The position numbers and the translations under genes were made by a program. A stretch of DNA of 64,000 nt from contig KN817628.1 of assembly GCA_000827495.1 (NCBI GenBank), positions 1 through 64,000 of the forward strand. Direction: 5' to 3'. Below, piece after piece: positions 22,533 to 33,848 of the stretch. A model generated the notes under the pieces. The model made no database searches, was not told the DNA's origin, and was given only the letters and a program-made list of their open reading frames with translations. The DNA is from Hypholoma sublateritium FD-334 SS-4 (Eukaryota; Basidiomycota; Agaricomycetes; Agaricales; Strophariaceae). Every line of letters starts with the position of its first letter. Positions within the stretch are counted from its first letter, which is position 1.

Positions 22533-23499
22533 CTTACCGCGAAACCTCGAGGACCTTGAATATATGCCATCGTATTACATTCATAAAATATATTTTGACT
22601 AGCGCTCTATGTAATACTACCAGTTCGACCCGTGCGTCGCATGGATTGGCATTTAGGTTGGTTTGAGGATGAAAGTACATTGAGTGAACCACAATTATAT
22701 GTCTACGTAGTGTAGCGGTGGATTCCAAAGGCTGTGTTTAACGTTGGTCGAAGATACTGCACGCTGCGTGTTCGACTCCGAACGGATGCGCATTTGCTGG
22801 TTTGCCATCTTGGACATGAGATTTGTTTTTTTGTACATGACTTTTTTTACGCTGTCGTAACTCGTTAAACGTTTATAAATCATTCCTTTTGTAAATTGTG
22901 AATCGTGATTGGCCGTTGGGCGGACGCCGGGGCCTGGTCTTCTCTGCTCGTTAGGTTGAAGGGAGACAAGGAGAAGTTGAGTTGTCCCCGGTCCATTCTT
23001 CTGGGACACTTTGGTGATCTGGTAACTTACACTGATTTATCATTTAACCTTGATTTGACCGCCGCCTTCTACTTGTCAAGTAACATAGAGCATAGGGACT
23101 CGGATGTGGTTGCAGTGAGACTAGATTTTGTGGTACGCGGTTCTATGGCATGAATTTTAAGTAAGGCGTATGGATAGGCGTACAGATACTGGAAACCTTG
23201 TGAAATACGCGTAAAATTATGGTATACTTAAGCCCAGGAGCGGACGAAGGTTAGGTGAGATGTAGGGCATGCAACAAAAGAGAACTATACGAAAGGTGCT
23301 AGCAAGACAAGAGACGAGGTTCGATGACTCTCGTCGACTGACACGCCGATGTACACTAACGTACGTATAATTACATGCTGGGCCACCGGCGCAGCTCGAA
23401 GACCTCCGGGTCCAACCGCAAGTTGAAGTTGGATAGTACAAACATGCCTACGACTACAGGGTTACCTCAAGCTCTCACGTCCTTTCCGAATACCAACCC
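22533..23499. other. Intergenic between convergent genes
   Basis: F-box (plus) and the helical-repeat gene (minus) converge here. Only short ORFs without features are present; 22.8-23.2 kb is AT-rich. Confidence 0.5.
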
Positions 23500-25411
23500 T
23501 CAATGCTCTGCTGTAGGTGGAGGAAGCATGTCCTCCTCGGCGCGACGCACTATGTCCCACACCTTCTGCACGCTGACAGTTTGGTCCTTCTCAGGTAACA
23601 TAACATCCGCAAAGATTGCGCGGAGAAGCAGCCGCTCAAGCGGGATTATCGAGTACTGGGTGTTATCATCGCGATTTGGCCGTAAATCCCGGTTACTGTA
23701 CGGAAAAACCCTGTGAATCGGCAGCTTGTGCGCTATCGGCCCCCACGTCACCTCGAGAGATTCACGCCGCACGACGCCGAGCCGTTCTGCTGCAGGTAGC
23801 ATCATTGTGTCCAGGCTCGTCAGGGCGCCGAGCGGGTCTGTGACGTCGAACGACTCCCGCGAGGCCTGGTCGGCCATATACTGTATGGTCTTGTCCGGGC
23901 GGTGTGCGTTGCTCAGTGGGGTCCCCAGGAAGCGCGCACCCCACCCCGCCTCGCCCACGGCAGCGGCGTCGTTCCGCAGGCGGCGTATGAGTGGGTTGAT
24001 GACGGCGCCGAACATACCGTTTGTGAGTGACCCCGCAGTGCCGTAGGTACCGAAGGTGCGCAGGACGACAATTGCAGCGGCGTAGTCCTCCTGCTCCATG
24101 AATGCCGTAAGCATTGTCCTGACCAGCACAGCGCTCGGTTGCATGGTGGGCGCTGGCCCCGCCGCAGCGAGGGCTAGGTCGTGAAAAAGGCGCCGTGGTG
24201 CGAGCTCCGCAATGCTGATCTTAGCAGTACTGGCGCAGTGCATCTTGAAAAGTACGTTGCCGAGGGGCTCATCAAGCACCAGGTCGGTGTTGGACTTGAA
24301 CACCGTGTATACTGGCGACGCTGGCATAAATCTCGCGACGCGCCGCCCAGGAGAGAAGAAGCCTGTTGGTGTTCTGGGGGTTGACTCCGTGCCGAACGAC
24401 GCCCCTCTTGACGCGCTCCACGATATCGAGATCCCATTCGTGCGTTTCGCACAAGACATGGAGGATGCGTATGTACGCATTTTCAACCCGCTTGAGTGCC
24501 CATATGTCGCCCGATTTTTCCGGAATTAAGTTCTCCAGTGTTGTCAGCGCGCGGTCGACCTCTTTGTCCCGGGCAAGTCCCTCGACTATTGCCGGGATAA
24601 GCGCTGGCAGCGGCTCATATGGACCTTGACTTTCGCGCAATTGGCGAAAGTGGTTGACATATTTGGTAACGAGACCGCGGTCGACATTGTAAATCTGCAT
24701 CATCCTGAGTAACTCCGCGAACTGTAGCTCTGTATACCTGCTATCGCTGATGATGTCGTGGATAAGCATCGGAATCCGTGGGGGATCCGTATCCTTCCGT
24801 GAGGGATCCATAGCCTTCCGCTGCTGTTCCTTCAGTGAAGGGACGACGACCTTTGCGTGCATGGGTTTCGACATGGATATCCCCTCCGTGGCCATGCGGT
24901 CAAGGAGCAACTTGTGGGTGCGGGGGCGTTTTTGCCGCAAGAGTTCATCAGACGCTACCTCGTATGCACGGGCGCGGTGGTCCAGGGACTTCAACTTCTC
25001 GATTTCATCGATGACAGGGATAATGTCATCTGGATTCTTGGCGATCTGGTGTACGATCTGCGCACAGAATTTGGCATCGAGAGCCTTTCTCGGCGGCGGG
25101 GTTGTAGGGTAGTCAGAGGGTGTGGGTACACGAGTATGGGACCGGGAGGAAGTAGGTCTTGGTCTTGACTTTCGAGCCACTTCGGGTTTAAATTTGGCAG
25201 TGTGTTCCACTGCTGATCGTATATATTCGTGAAAATCGGTGATGCTCGCCGTTTTCCCCTGCGAACTCGCCCCTCCGTCCAGAGAATCTGCTTCCTCTGT
25301 GCGCTCGCCGCGGCTATTCGTGGATTGCTGGGCGGTGCCCGAGGTTCTTGGAAAAGCCAAGAAAAGAGGTTTGCGTGTTTGCGTCAGTACATTTTTAGTG
25401 AGCTTTAGCAT
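23500..25411 (-). CDS. Helical-repeat (PPR-like), probably mitochondrial protein with a frameshift
   Basis: Start MLKLTKNVLTQTRKPLFLAF is basic and lacks acids, like a mitochondrial presequence. The frame runs to about 24.3 kb with helical segments such as ARAYEVASDELLRQKRPRTH, ELQFAELLRMMQIYNVDRGL and VENAYIRILHVLCETHEWDL. There it must move to another frame to continue as YTVFKSNTDLVLDEPLGNVL, which runs on to PPPTAEH and a stop. Both frames overlap openly between 24272 and 24486, and no GT-AG pair reconciles them well. A one- or two-base indel near ATACAC at about 24310 would join ASVASI to YTVFKSN. This is either a sequencing error or a real lesion. A short in-frame duplication encodes MDPSRK/TDPPRI near 24.78 kb. 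I suggest organelle RNA or translation work by analogy only. Confidence 0.6.
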
Positions 25412-25607
25412 TCCAGCGAAACACCTTGAGCATGGTACGGGCAGATGTAGGTTATTGGTAGGGTGTGGCTAGTCGCGACCACAGATTGGCCCAGGTGCTG
25501 CCGGTGCCGGGTATTGCCGCCGGACGGCCCCACTGTTATCCACGCCAATAAGCAGCTCATAATTGGCTGATGTAGCCAACTTTACCTTTGCTTTACCTCT
25601 CGCAGCG
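25412..25607. promoter_or_regulatory. Bidirectional promoter region
   Basis: The helical-repeat gene and the DUF89 gene diverge from this 196-bp interval, so it must hold both promoters. It contains ATTGGC and CCAATAA, possible CCAAT-box sequences. Confidence 0.5.
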
Positions 25608-27801
25608 ATGCCCTTCAACCCTCCTTACGCGCCGTATGACCCCACCGATAAAGCCTGGTAAGCGAAAGTATGCTAAATACATCCCCATGCACCTCATCCG
25701 ACGCCATCTGCAGTTTCTCGTGAGTAATCCCACTCAAGCCCACGATCTGCGCGTTCTCAGCTGCCTGTAGCTACGAAACCGTGCTCAAGCGATGGCCGAT
25801 AATCATCACCGGCGTGATCGACCACCTGCACAACGTGTGCCACGCGCTGTCGATAGAGGGCAGCCAGCTCGCCGTGGACGATGCGGCGGGACGCGCACGC
25901 GTGCAGGCGCGGGTGCAGGAGGGCACCGGGATCATCGAGAAGATCAGCAAGCTCAAGTACGAGATGGCACGGGATCGGGCGTTAGAGTGCGCGTTTTGGC
26001 CTGGTTATCCTCGCGCGCGCTTATATCCAGGGCTATAGGCACATTCCGGACGACGGCGGCGCAGATGTCGAGCTATACAACTCCGAATTGGCGACGCTGG
26101 AGAAGGAGAACCGGAACACCTGGTTTACGGCCCCGTGGTTATATGCAGAGTGAGCTCTATCTCGATTTTTGTTAGACGAGATCTAATGCGACTGAATAGA
26201 TGTTACTTGTGCGTGCTCGGATAACAGGCCAATCGCATGCTAAATTCGCGGAAGGTATCGCCTTCTACGGTCCTTCTTCCTGCAAACAGAGGGATGGAAA
26301 GATGCAGATCCGTTCTACGAGCAAAAGATGAAGACGTTCAAACACTCAAGCAAATCCGTAATACGTAAGTTCAGATAGCTACCCTGCCTCGAAATCTTGG
26401 TAGTAACAGCAATCTTTAGAACTTGCAACTATGATGCAGGACCTCGAAGCCGAGAAGGAAACCTTACGTTCTAACCCTGAGACACTCAAGGTGTTATTCA
26501 ACGAAATGATACAGATGTGTTTATGGTACGCCAACCTATCTCGAAGATACAGCCTTATTTAATACCCCGAAATTGTTATGCAGGGGAAATGCGACGGTAG
26601 CTTCCTGCCAATTTCAGGATATCAGATGGCTAACTGTGCACGCAGGATCTTTCTCTCTTAACCCACCTTACCGAAGCAGATATACAAAATCTGCAAACCG
26701 TTGGCAAAGACGCGCAGGCAGCCCGGCAAAAGTTCATTCTCAAGGACGACGAGGAGGCAGTATGGAACCACGTCCAGACCCTGAAGGGCGGTCAGGTGGA
26801 CTTTGTCCTCGACAACTGTGAGCCTTTCATCTTCAAAAACTTTCTCCATCTTAATTCACACCCTACCAGCCGGATTCGAGCTCTTCACCGACCTCGTCTT
26901 CGCCGACTTCCTCGTCACCTGCACACCCTACGTCTCCAAAGTCATCTTCCAGTACGTACTCTCCGCCTGCTTCAATGGCACGCTGACGCCGCGCGCACAG
27001 CCCGAAGCTCATCCCGTGGTTCGTCTCCGACGTGACGCCGCCCGACTTCAGCGCAACGCTCGCCGCACTCACCGACGGCGCGCTCTTCGCCGAGGCAGAC
27101 GGCGTCTCCCCCGCGCAGCTCGCGAACGTGCGCGCCCTCGGCGCACGCTGGACCGCGCACCATGCGCAGGGCGACTTCGCGCTGTCCGTCGACGCCGGCA
27201 CGCCGCTCGGCGGCGGCGCGGCGGGGGCCGGCGCGCCCGCGGCGTTCTGGACGACGGCGCGGCCGTACTGGGACATGCGCACGGAGGCCCCAGGCACGTT
27301 TGGCCTACTGGCGGCGAGCGACCTCGTTGTGTTCAAGGGCGATCTCAAGTACGTCTCTGCGGTGAGAACTCAGGTGTGCTGGGGCGGCTGCTGACTGCGC
27401 CGCTGGGAAATAGTTACCGGAAGTACGTCGCCTGTCTATTTTGCGAATATGGTCATTGATCAGTGTTTTGGTACAGGCTGACTGGCGACGTGCGCTGGCC
27501 CGCGTGGACGCCGTTCAAGGAGGCCATAGGCACGTCATTGCTTTCCCCTGCCAATCGCTGGCGGCTGACTTTCTCCTCTGCAGGCCCCCTCGCGGGAGCT
27601 TTCCCCCTGCTCAGCCTGCGCACAAACAAAGCGGACGTCGTCACCGGCGTCCCGCGTGAGACCGCGGAGGCTCTCGACGCGAGCGGCGAGAAGTGGCGCG
27701 TGGATGGACGGTGCGTAGCTACATCACTTGGACAGTTATGGAAAGTGCGCTGACGTGGGACGCGTAGATACGCGCTAGTCTCTTTTGTGCCACGCAACTG
27801 A
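25608..27801 (+). CDS. DUF89 damage-control phosphatase (ARMT1/YMR027W type)
   Basis: Fourteen exons reconstruct a full-length member. The start MPFNPPYAPYDPTDKAC is typical, followed by YETVLKRWPIIITGVIDHLH, IIEKISKLKYEMARDRALE, NTWFTAPWLYAECYLYRLL, the NATDLSLLTHL block, and VDFVLDNSGFELFTDLVFAD, whose Asp, Asn and Glu bind the metal in this family. Later blocks are PKLIPWFVSDVTPPDF, FKGDLNYRKLTGDVRWP and WRVDGRYALVSFVPRN. Yeast and human relatives dephosphorylate damaged or surplus sugar phosphates such as fructose 1-phosphate. The gene has two unusual splice features: a 9-nt micro-exon at 27414-27422 and an intron at 27530-27583 that begins GCACGT. It converges with MTAP 150 bp downstream. 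Confidence 0.92.
27414..27422 (+). other. Nine-nucleotide micro-exon in the DUF89 gene
   Basis: TTACCGGAA is flanked by an AATAG acceptor and a GTACGT donor. It supplies the Tyr-Arg-Lys core of the conserved FKGDLNYRKLTGD motif; skipping it keeps the frame but deletes three conserved residues. Confidence 0.85.
27530..27583 (+). other. GC-AG intron in the DUF89 gene
   Basis: A 54-bp intron starts GCACGT and ends CTGCAG, joining FKEAIG to PLAGAFPLLSLRTNKAD. The GT donor two bases downstream gives the wrong frame. Confidence 0.7.
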
Positions 27802-27952
27802 AGAGTATCCATGGATGAAGTGAGAAGACATCTGTTAGAGTAGAAGAGATTTCGGACGAGAGTTTTTGCGGGAACAATAGTGTTTGGACGATCGTGATAT
27901 CGAAGAATCCATACGCTATATCTACCACACTCGCAATGCTACTATCTATAGC

Positions 27953-29084
27953 TTAAGCAGTGCCGATATCGTGTTGCTCTTCACCGGAGAAGTACTCGGG
28001 GAGGACGTACGCAAGCTTGACGCGGTCCGCAGGGAGCTGGTGTGTCGAGCGGGGCATGATGCTGAACTTCATGGAGCCGACGTGCTCGAGGAAGACGTTA
28101 GCGTCCTCGGCAGCAACGGCAGCCTGTAGGTCGTCCAGGAGCGCAGCGGCGACATGGCGCGAAGTGTCCGCGTTCTGCTTGAGCGTCTGGAAGACGTCGT
28201 GCGCGGTGACCGCGGCAGCTTCGGGGCGCCACGAATCGTAGTCCGTCGCGGTCGCGATGAGCGCGTAGCTGCGAGACGTCAACGCTAGGTACGTAGTGAG
28301 TAAATGTCGGCGCACCTGATCTCAGCCTCGCGCGCGAGCTTGGACTCGGGGATCGCGCTCATGTTGATGAGATCTCCGCCCCACGTGCGGTACAGCACGC
28401 TCTCCGCGCGCGTCGAGAACTGCGGGCCCTCGATGCACACGACACACGTCTCCGTGTGCAGCTTCGCGCGGCCCTCGAGCGCGGCGCGCAGGCGCGGCTC
28501 GACCCACGCGCTCAGCTTCGGGCTGAACGGGTCGCCGAACGCGGTGTGCGCGACGACGCTCGTGCCCTCGAAGAACGACGCGGCGCGCACGCCCTTCGTG
28601 CGGTCGAGCGCCTGGCTCGGGAGCGCGAAGTCGCCCGGGGCGATCTCCTCGCGCAACGAGCCGACGGCGGTGAACGCGAGCACGGCGCGCACGCCGAGCG
28701 ATTTCAGGGCCGCGATGTTCGCGCGGTTGGGGACGGTGGAGGGGGAGACGGAGTGCCCGCGCCCGTGGCGAGCGAGGAAGGCGACGCGCGCGCCTGATGG
28801 CAGCGAGGCGATGGTGATCGGCGAGCTGGGGAATCCCCAGGGCTGAGGCGATTAGTGGCAGCGCTCGTCCAGAGATATGTACGCCGCTTACTGTTTCGGG
28901 GTTCACCTCCTTGCTACAGTCAGGTCAGCTTTGCGTGCAGGGTAGATGGTAGAGTACGTACATGAAAGTCAGGTTATCGAGGTGGTAGAGCCCGCTGCCC
29001 CCGATGACGCCGACGAGAACTGCAGAGTCGTGAGCAGCTGGTGGCGGCGGCGCACACGGCGCACTCGCCTTTTTCTTCGGACAT
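27953..29084 (-). CDS. MEU1: S-methyl-5'-thioadenosine phosphorylase
   Basis: The enzyme splits methylthioadenosine with phosphate into adenine and methylthioribose 1-phosphate in the methionine salvage pathway. Seen in order: [19 protein letters not shown] (phosphate-binding GGSG), [93 protein letters not shown] and [15 protein letters not shown]. All are diagnostic for MTAP. The start is the ATG at 29084; to reach VLVGVIGG the first intron (29020-29068) has to begin GCGAGT after the short exon MSEEK. No GT donor gives this frame, so this is a third GC-AG candidate; a different start or a base error is possible. The other introns are ordinary and the stop follows HDIGTA. Confidence 0.9.
29020..29068 (-). 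other. Probable GC-AG first intron of MTAP
   Basis: A 49-bp intron starting GCGAGT and ending CTGCAG joins a 16-nt first exon to [10 protein letters not shown]. Every GT in the region leaves a wrong phase. It is supported by family alignment only. Confidence 0.5.
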
Positions 29085-30199
29085 GGTAATCGCTGTGGTG
29101 GATGAGATAGAGCAGCGAGCAGCGTTGAAGCCGATTATCGATTGCCTCTGTTTGCTCGATGGAGAAGAAAAATATCGACGCGTGATCGGGCGCTGATGGC
29201 AGATCGCGCCACATGGCCATCGGCGATCGTGCTCACTGCTCGTGCCTGCTATAATGATCGAACCTGTTTTGAACTTTGCAGGCAGCTTGTATAAAAAGCG
29301 AATCATCCTTGAGCACGTTTACTCAAAAGTAGTAGCTCACCAGAAATTATTTTATCAGGATAACATTTGACTGACGTAGATACGGGGCTTACCTGCTTCC
29401 ATCGCCGAGTGTGAGAAACCATGGAAAGAAAGGAATATAAGTAACTGGTAGAGTTTCCGTGTCCGCCCTCGTCAACTTTTATATGCCGAATTTAATGAGA
29501 GTGTGTGGATTAGAACGGCGTGTTGAAGCTTTCATAGTGCGAGGGCAACGCTGGAGGTGGTACTGTCCATACGCTCGGTAAGCCACGGAGTGTAGCGCCG
29601 TAAGTTAAAGCCATGCGGTACCGCTGAAGCTTCGAAGCAAATTATAGAACGCCTCTTAGTCTAATGTCTGACGCCGACTGTTGTGCGAAGCACCGCAATG
29701 AATGAGAAACGCAACGACGCACCAGAATAAGCGCCCGATATGGACTTCGGCCCGCCATCAATCCAAAATACTTAAGCGCAGAACAATCCAAGGACATGTT
29801 TGCACTTCGAAGGGCAAGGCAGCAGAATTCTACCTCTAACTATAGTTCACCTTGGACACACCGTTCGCCGCTCACACCTGTCAGTGCGACTCAATGAGAA
29901 TATACATATTAGGCGGATAGAGACTAATGCGAACGGTCAATGCAGAATGGCACACGAGTCCAGACGATGCAAAGTGGTCCGGGACAGCAGCAGCGGACAC
30001 GACGTACAAGTACAGCATGCGTAATGGGGACAATGTGGTGTATGTGGATGTGTACAGGCGCACGGGGGATATGGATATGTATGAGCAGCACATGTAATGA
30101 AAAAAAATCGAACAAGGGAGAAATCCAAAAGCCGCGAAGAGATATGTATGGAATAAAAGCGAAACGACGAGCACAAAACGAACACGAGAACCCACAAGC
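29085..30199. other. Intergenic, MTAP promoter and SH3 gene 3' flank
   Basis: Minus-strand MTAP starts at 29084 and the minus-strand SH3 gene ends at 30200. No supported ORF lies in between. Confidence 0.5.
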
Positions 30200-32589
30200 C
30201 TACGCTGACACAGCCACCCCCACCCCCGCAGCGGCGTCTGCGTCTGCCGCCGCCCCCTCTGCGGGCTCGGGAGCGCCCGCGAGCGCCTCCTCGTCCTCCC
30301 AGTCAAGTCGCACCGCCTCGAGGTACCCCTCTGGCACAAGTGCATGCCGCGGCGCACACGGCACCCCCGTGCGCTCAGCCGCCTCGCGATCCGCTGCACT
30401 CGGCACTGCGCTCTCATCGACGACGACCGCCCAGCCCACGCCGCCGCCGCGCCCGACGACGCGCACGATCTGGTCCTCCTCGAGCCGCATCTCCGCGATG
30501 CCCTCCGGCTCGAACGCGTACACCGCGCGGTACAGCCCGGGATACAGCGGCTCCTCCTCCTCCTCCTCCTCGCCCTCGTCCGCGTCGCCGAAGTTCATAT
30601 CGAGGTCGCTCTGGGTCGGGAACCCCGCGCGCGCCTCCCCGTCGTCGTCGTCATCGTCTGTGGAGCCGGCGGCGGCTGCCGCCGCCCCAAGCCAGCTGAG
30701 GCGCCCGAGCAGCCCGCTCGCGCCCCACTCCGCGTCGTCGTCCACTTCTTCCTCCTCGTCGCCGTCGCTGCTCTCCACACTCCCCATGCTCACGCGCGCG
30801 CCCAGCCGCCGGTTCAGCCGCCGCACCGAGTTCGCCTTCGGCACGTCCGGCCCGAGCCCGCTGTGCCGCGGATCGCTGGGCGCGAAGCCGAAGTCACGCA
30901 CCACGATGCGCGCCGCGGCCGTGGACGACGGCGTGGCGGACAGCGGGCGCGCGGTGGCGGCGGGCGTCGTTACGCTTGAGCTCGACGGCGCGTTCAGCGC
31001 GAAGGAGAGGTTCTGCGGCGAGAGCGGCGGCGGCGGCGGGGCGGTGCTCAGGCTCAGGCGGTGCGGCGCGAGCACGGGCGACGCGCGCGCGGACGGCGGC
31101 TGCTTCCGTAGCGACCCCGCTCGGGAGAGCGACAGTGCCTGCGAAGGAGGGCGTGACGCCCGTGCCGAGCGCGTGCTCGCGAGCGACGGCACGCCCGACA
31201 CACGGCGCGAGAGCGCGGGCGAGGGCGGCGCCGCGCGCCACGAGCTGAGACTCGGCGCCCCGGACGGCGGCCGGCTGTGCGTCGCGCTGAACGTGCTGAA
31301 CGCGGGGCTCGTCGGCGCGCTCACGCTCCCGCCGGGCCCGGGCTCCAACGCACTTGGAATAGTTATTGTCGCAAGCTGCTGCTCCTCGGGCGGCAGCGTC
31401 GATGTCAGGATCGTAGGTGTCGTCGCAGATGAAGTGGACTGCTCGGGCCCGGGCCCGGGCGAGCGCGGCGGTTCGAGGTGCGTCGGGTGGTGGTGCTGCA
31501 GCGTATGCGGTGTCGGTGTCGTGGGCGACGCGAGCGCGGGCGACAGGGGTCCCGGCCTGAGCGTGTCTTTTGGCGTGGGGGCCAGAGCAGCCGCTTGGGC
31601 GTGTCCGTTGCCTTCCTCGTCGACTAGTGGTGTCCGTTCAGGGCCCGGCTCACTCCGCGGCGTGCCGTCCCCGTTCGCCGATGCATGGGCCGCGGCAGAC
31701 GCGGTGGCGCTCAGCTTGCGCCCAATGCGGTTGGTCGGCGCAGGCTTGACGGCGAATTCATGCGCGCCCGGAGTCGGCGGAGGTAGGAATGATGACGAGG
31801 GCGACGGAAACGGCGATGCGGACGCTTCGCCTTCCAACGCTATTGAAAGTCGGGATGCTGTTTAACAGACAAAAAAGGGAAGCCTAATCAGTACACCGTT
31901 ATTGTTAATTTTGGTGGAGACAAAAAAAGGCATGGACACAAAGGGCAACACAATAGCGGCCGGACAATCGACCAATCACTCGCGGGGAAGCGTGGCCGTC
32001 GGGGCAGGGAGCGGCGACGAACCAGTAGACCTCGTCGCCAGCCCGCCGCGCAACGCGGTAGCCCGTCGAAAATGCCAGACGAAGGCAGCGCCTTTCTTCA
32101 GCCAATGCACGACGCCGGCGAAAACCCCTGAGAGTAGCGTAGATGGCAGGAAATCAATATTCCGCACCACCATATCGTGTTTCGTCGGCCCCTTGACTTC
32201 GATCGCCCGACACCCCGCAACTAAGGCCAAGAAAGTGGGTACCGCGAAGGCGACCACTGCGCGACGCCCACGACGACCGTTGCTGACGACGCAAACGCAG
32301 CCCGCCAACGCTCCGCAGCACCACGCCGTGCCCCGGCAGCACCTCAGTTGTCTCCCTGCTCGACCCGAACATCGCACGGGATGGCGTCCAGCAGCCCCAG
32401 AGCATCCAACAACGTCCCAAGGCCCCCATCCACCAGCGCCCGGCGTCTATGCACTATCGGAGTGTCGGCCCTGCGCTCATGCCACTACCACCCCTCCATA
32501 TACCCCGCACGTACACGCCCGGCATGCCTCCCTTCCAAAAAATACCAACGCAACTCACCTGGTGGTTCGGAATACACAGCGGACGCCAT
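30200..32589 (-). CDS. SH3-domain protein (Nbp2-like), long low-complexity N-terminus
   Basis: The main exon (30200-31839) has no ATG at its start; it opens directly behind a TTTCAATAG acceptor with a TACTGAT branch-like motif. A first exon ATG at 32589, ending before GTGAGT at 32558, gives MASAVYSEPP and joins in frame, for 556 residues with a 719-bp intron. The protein is a long Pro/Ser/Ala-rich region, an Asp/Glu-rich tract, FPTQSDLDMNFGDADEG, then a single SH3 domain: LYPGLYRAVYAFEPEGIAEM, RLEEDQIVRVVGRGGGVGWA and HALVPEGYLEAVRLD. The ALYDF-, W- and PxxYV-like positions are present. Yeast Nbp2 recruits phosphatases to MAP kinase modules; this protein may be a counterpart, but only the SH3 is clear. 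The exon 1 choice is tentative. Confidence 0.72.
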
Positions 32590-33104
32590 CGCGCTTATCG
32601 GATCGCAGGTAGCGGGTAGCGGTTATCGGGGGCGAGTAGTGGGTGGTAGAGGCAAGTAACTCGCCGCAAAGCTCCGAGATGAAACGGGGTGGTGTCGCCT
32701 GTGCCTATGCCTCAAAGGGCGTTGCGTGCGGCGCGCTGGGTGAGGTGTGTATGCGGTGTGTGCGCGGGGGTCGACGACGGGCGGCGACGGCGCAGGCGCA
32801 ATCAGTGGATTGAAGATTCGCAGCGCGCTTTTTGAGATATAACAAAGCAGGTGGAAGGCGTGCGGATGGCCGCCCAGCCTGCCCGTCGCCATGGTTACTA
32901 TTTGGCCCTATTTGTCACTAGTGGCGGTTGGCTCCGACCTCGCGGACGCTTGTTGGCGCGAGGTGAGTGAAAAGCTTGAAAGCACACTACTTGTCGACAG
33001 TCGTTTCGCCGAGCGGACAGCTTGAGTCGCCGCCGCTCTTTGTGTGCGTTCAAGTATCTCTTCACCAACATGCTAGCTCTACCTTTGTCACGCTCTCCAT
33101 TCTT

Positions 33105-33545
33105 GCCGCGCCCGGCGCAGCACAAACACCCCGGCGCTCCGACCCAGTCGTCTCTTTGACTGCGCGCTTGTCCATGGCGACAACGCTCTGGGCTGCGACA
33201 ACGCTCTGGGCTGCGGCGCTTTCGGGGCCGCACACACATAAACGTATACACTCCCCTACATTTCCTCGCCCTGGTGTCATCGCAACCCCCCATACCGCCA
33301 TGATGTATTCAAATTACGCGGCTTCATTTTACTAACGCTCCGGACCCCATGTAAGCACCGGTGTGTCGACCCAAACTACTCCGTCGCCCCGGCGCTCGGA
33401 GCAGTTGTCTTTTGGGGTGCGCTCTTGTCCGTGGTGACGATTTGAAGGCTCCAGGCAGCGATGAGACCGCACACCGTCATACACATTGCCCCGAGCGGTG
33501 GCAGACATCGCAACCCATTTAATTACGCAGTTTACAGGGGACCGG
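33105..33545. repeat. Diverged tandem duplication of a ~240-bp unit
   Basis: Two blocks share CCCGGCGCTC..., GCGC(G/T)CTTGTCC(A/G)TGG(C/T)GAC, a CCGCACAC...ATACAC block, CATCGCAACCC and AATTACGC in the same order. The first copy also holds an exact 18-bp doubling of ACAACGCTCTGGGCTGCG at about 33180-33215. Confidence 0.6.
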
Positions 33546-33832
33546 AGCGTTTTCAAGTTAATGGGACATCGGTGGATCGTGAGGCTTATAAGTCCATAGG
33601 AAGACTAGAGTGAAGTGCCGCCGAACGGCGGCTCACGCCTTGCTTGCTATTTTTGCAATATTTTTGTTCGTTTACAGAAGTAGGACCGTTGTCGCCCGTG
33701 CATCAGAAACGCTCAGATAGGACGGGATGGCACGCTAATTCGCGGTACGTATCACATCCCACTGACGCGCTCGCGCACCCAAATCGCGTACTTGCGCTGG
33801 CGCGCACACAGCGAGTTACCACCTTTGCAATG

Positions 33833-33848
33833 GGCCTATATAAAGGCC
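33833..33848 (+). promoter_or_regulatory. Palindromic TATA motif without a downstream gene
   Basis: GGCCTATATAAAGGCC has 5-bp inverted arms around a TATAAA core. No coding exon could be found downstream. Confidence 0.35.

Noticed and set aside
22740..22800. tRNA B-box-like GTTCGACTCC
   Set aside because: The flanking bases cannot form a T stem and no acceptor stem or A box was found.
29940..31865. Long plus-strand ORF of 641 codons
   Set aside because: It is the antisense shadow of the SH3 gene; the Ser/Arg/Gly-rich text comes from GC-rich codons, and the minus strand holds the recognisable SH3 domain.
31902..32612. Plus-strand ORF of 236 codons
   Set aside because: No motifs, strongly biased Pro/Thr/Arg composition, and it covers the proposed first intron of the SH3 gene; competing frames exist on the other strand.
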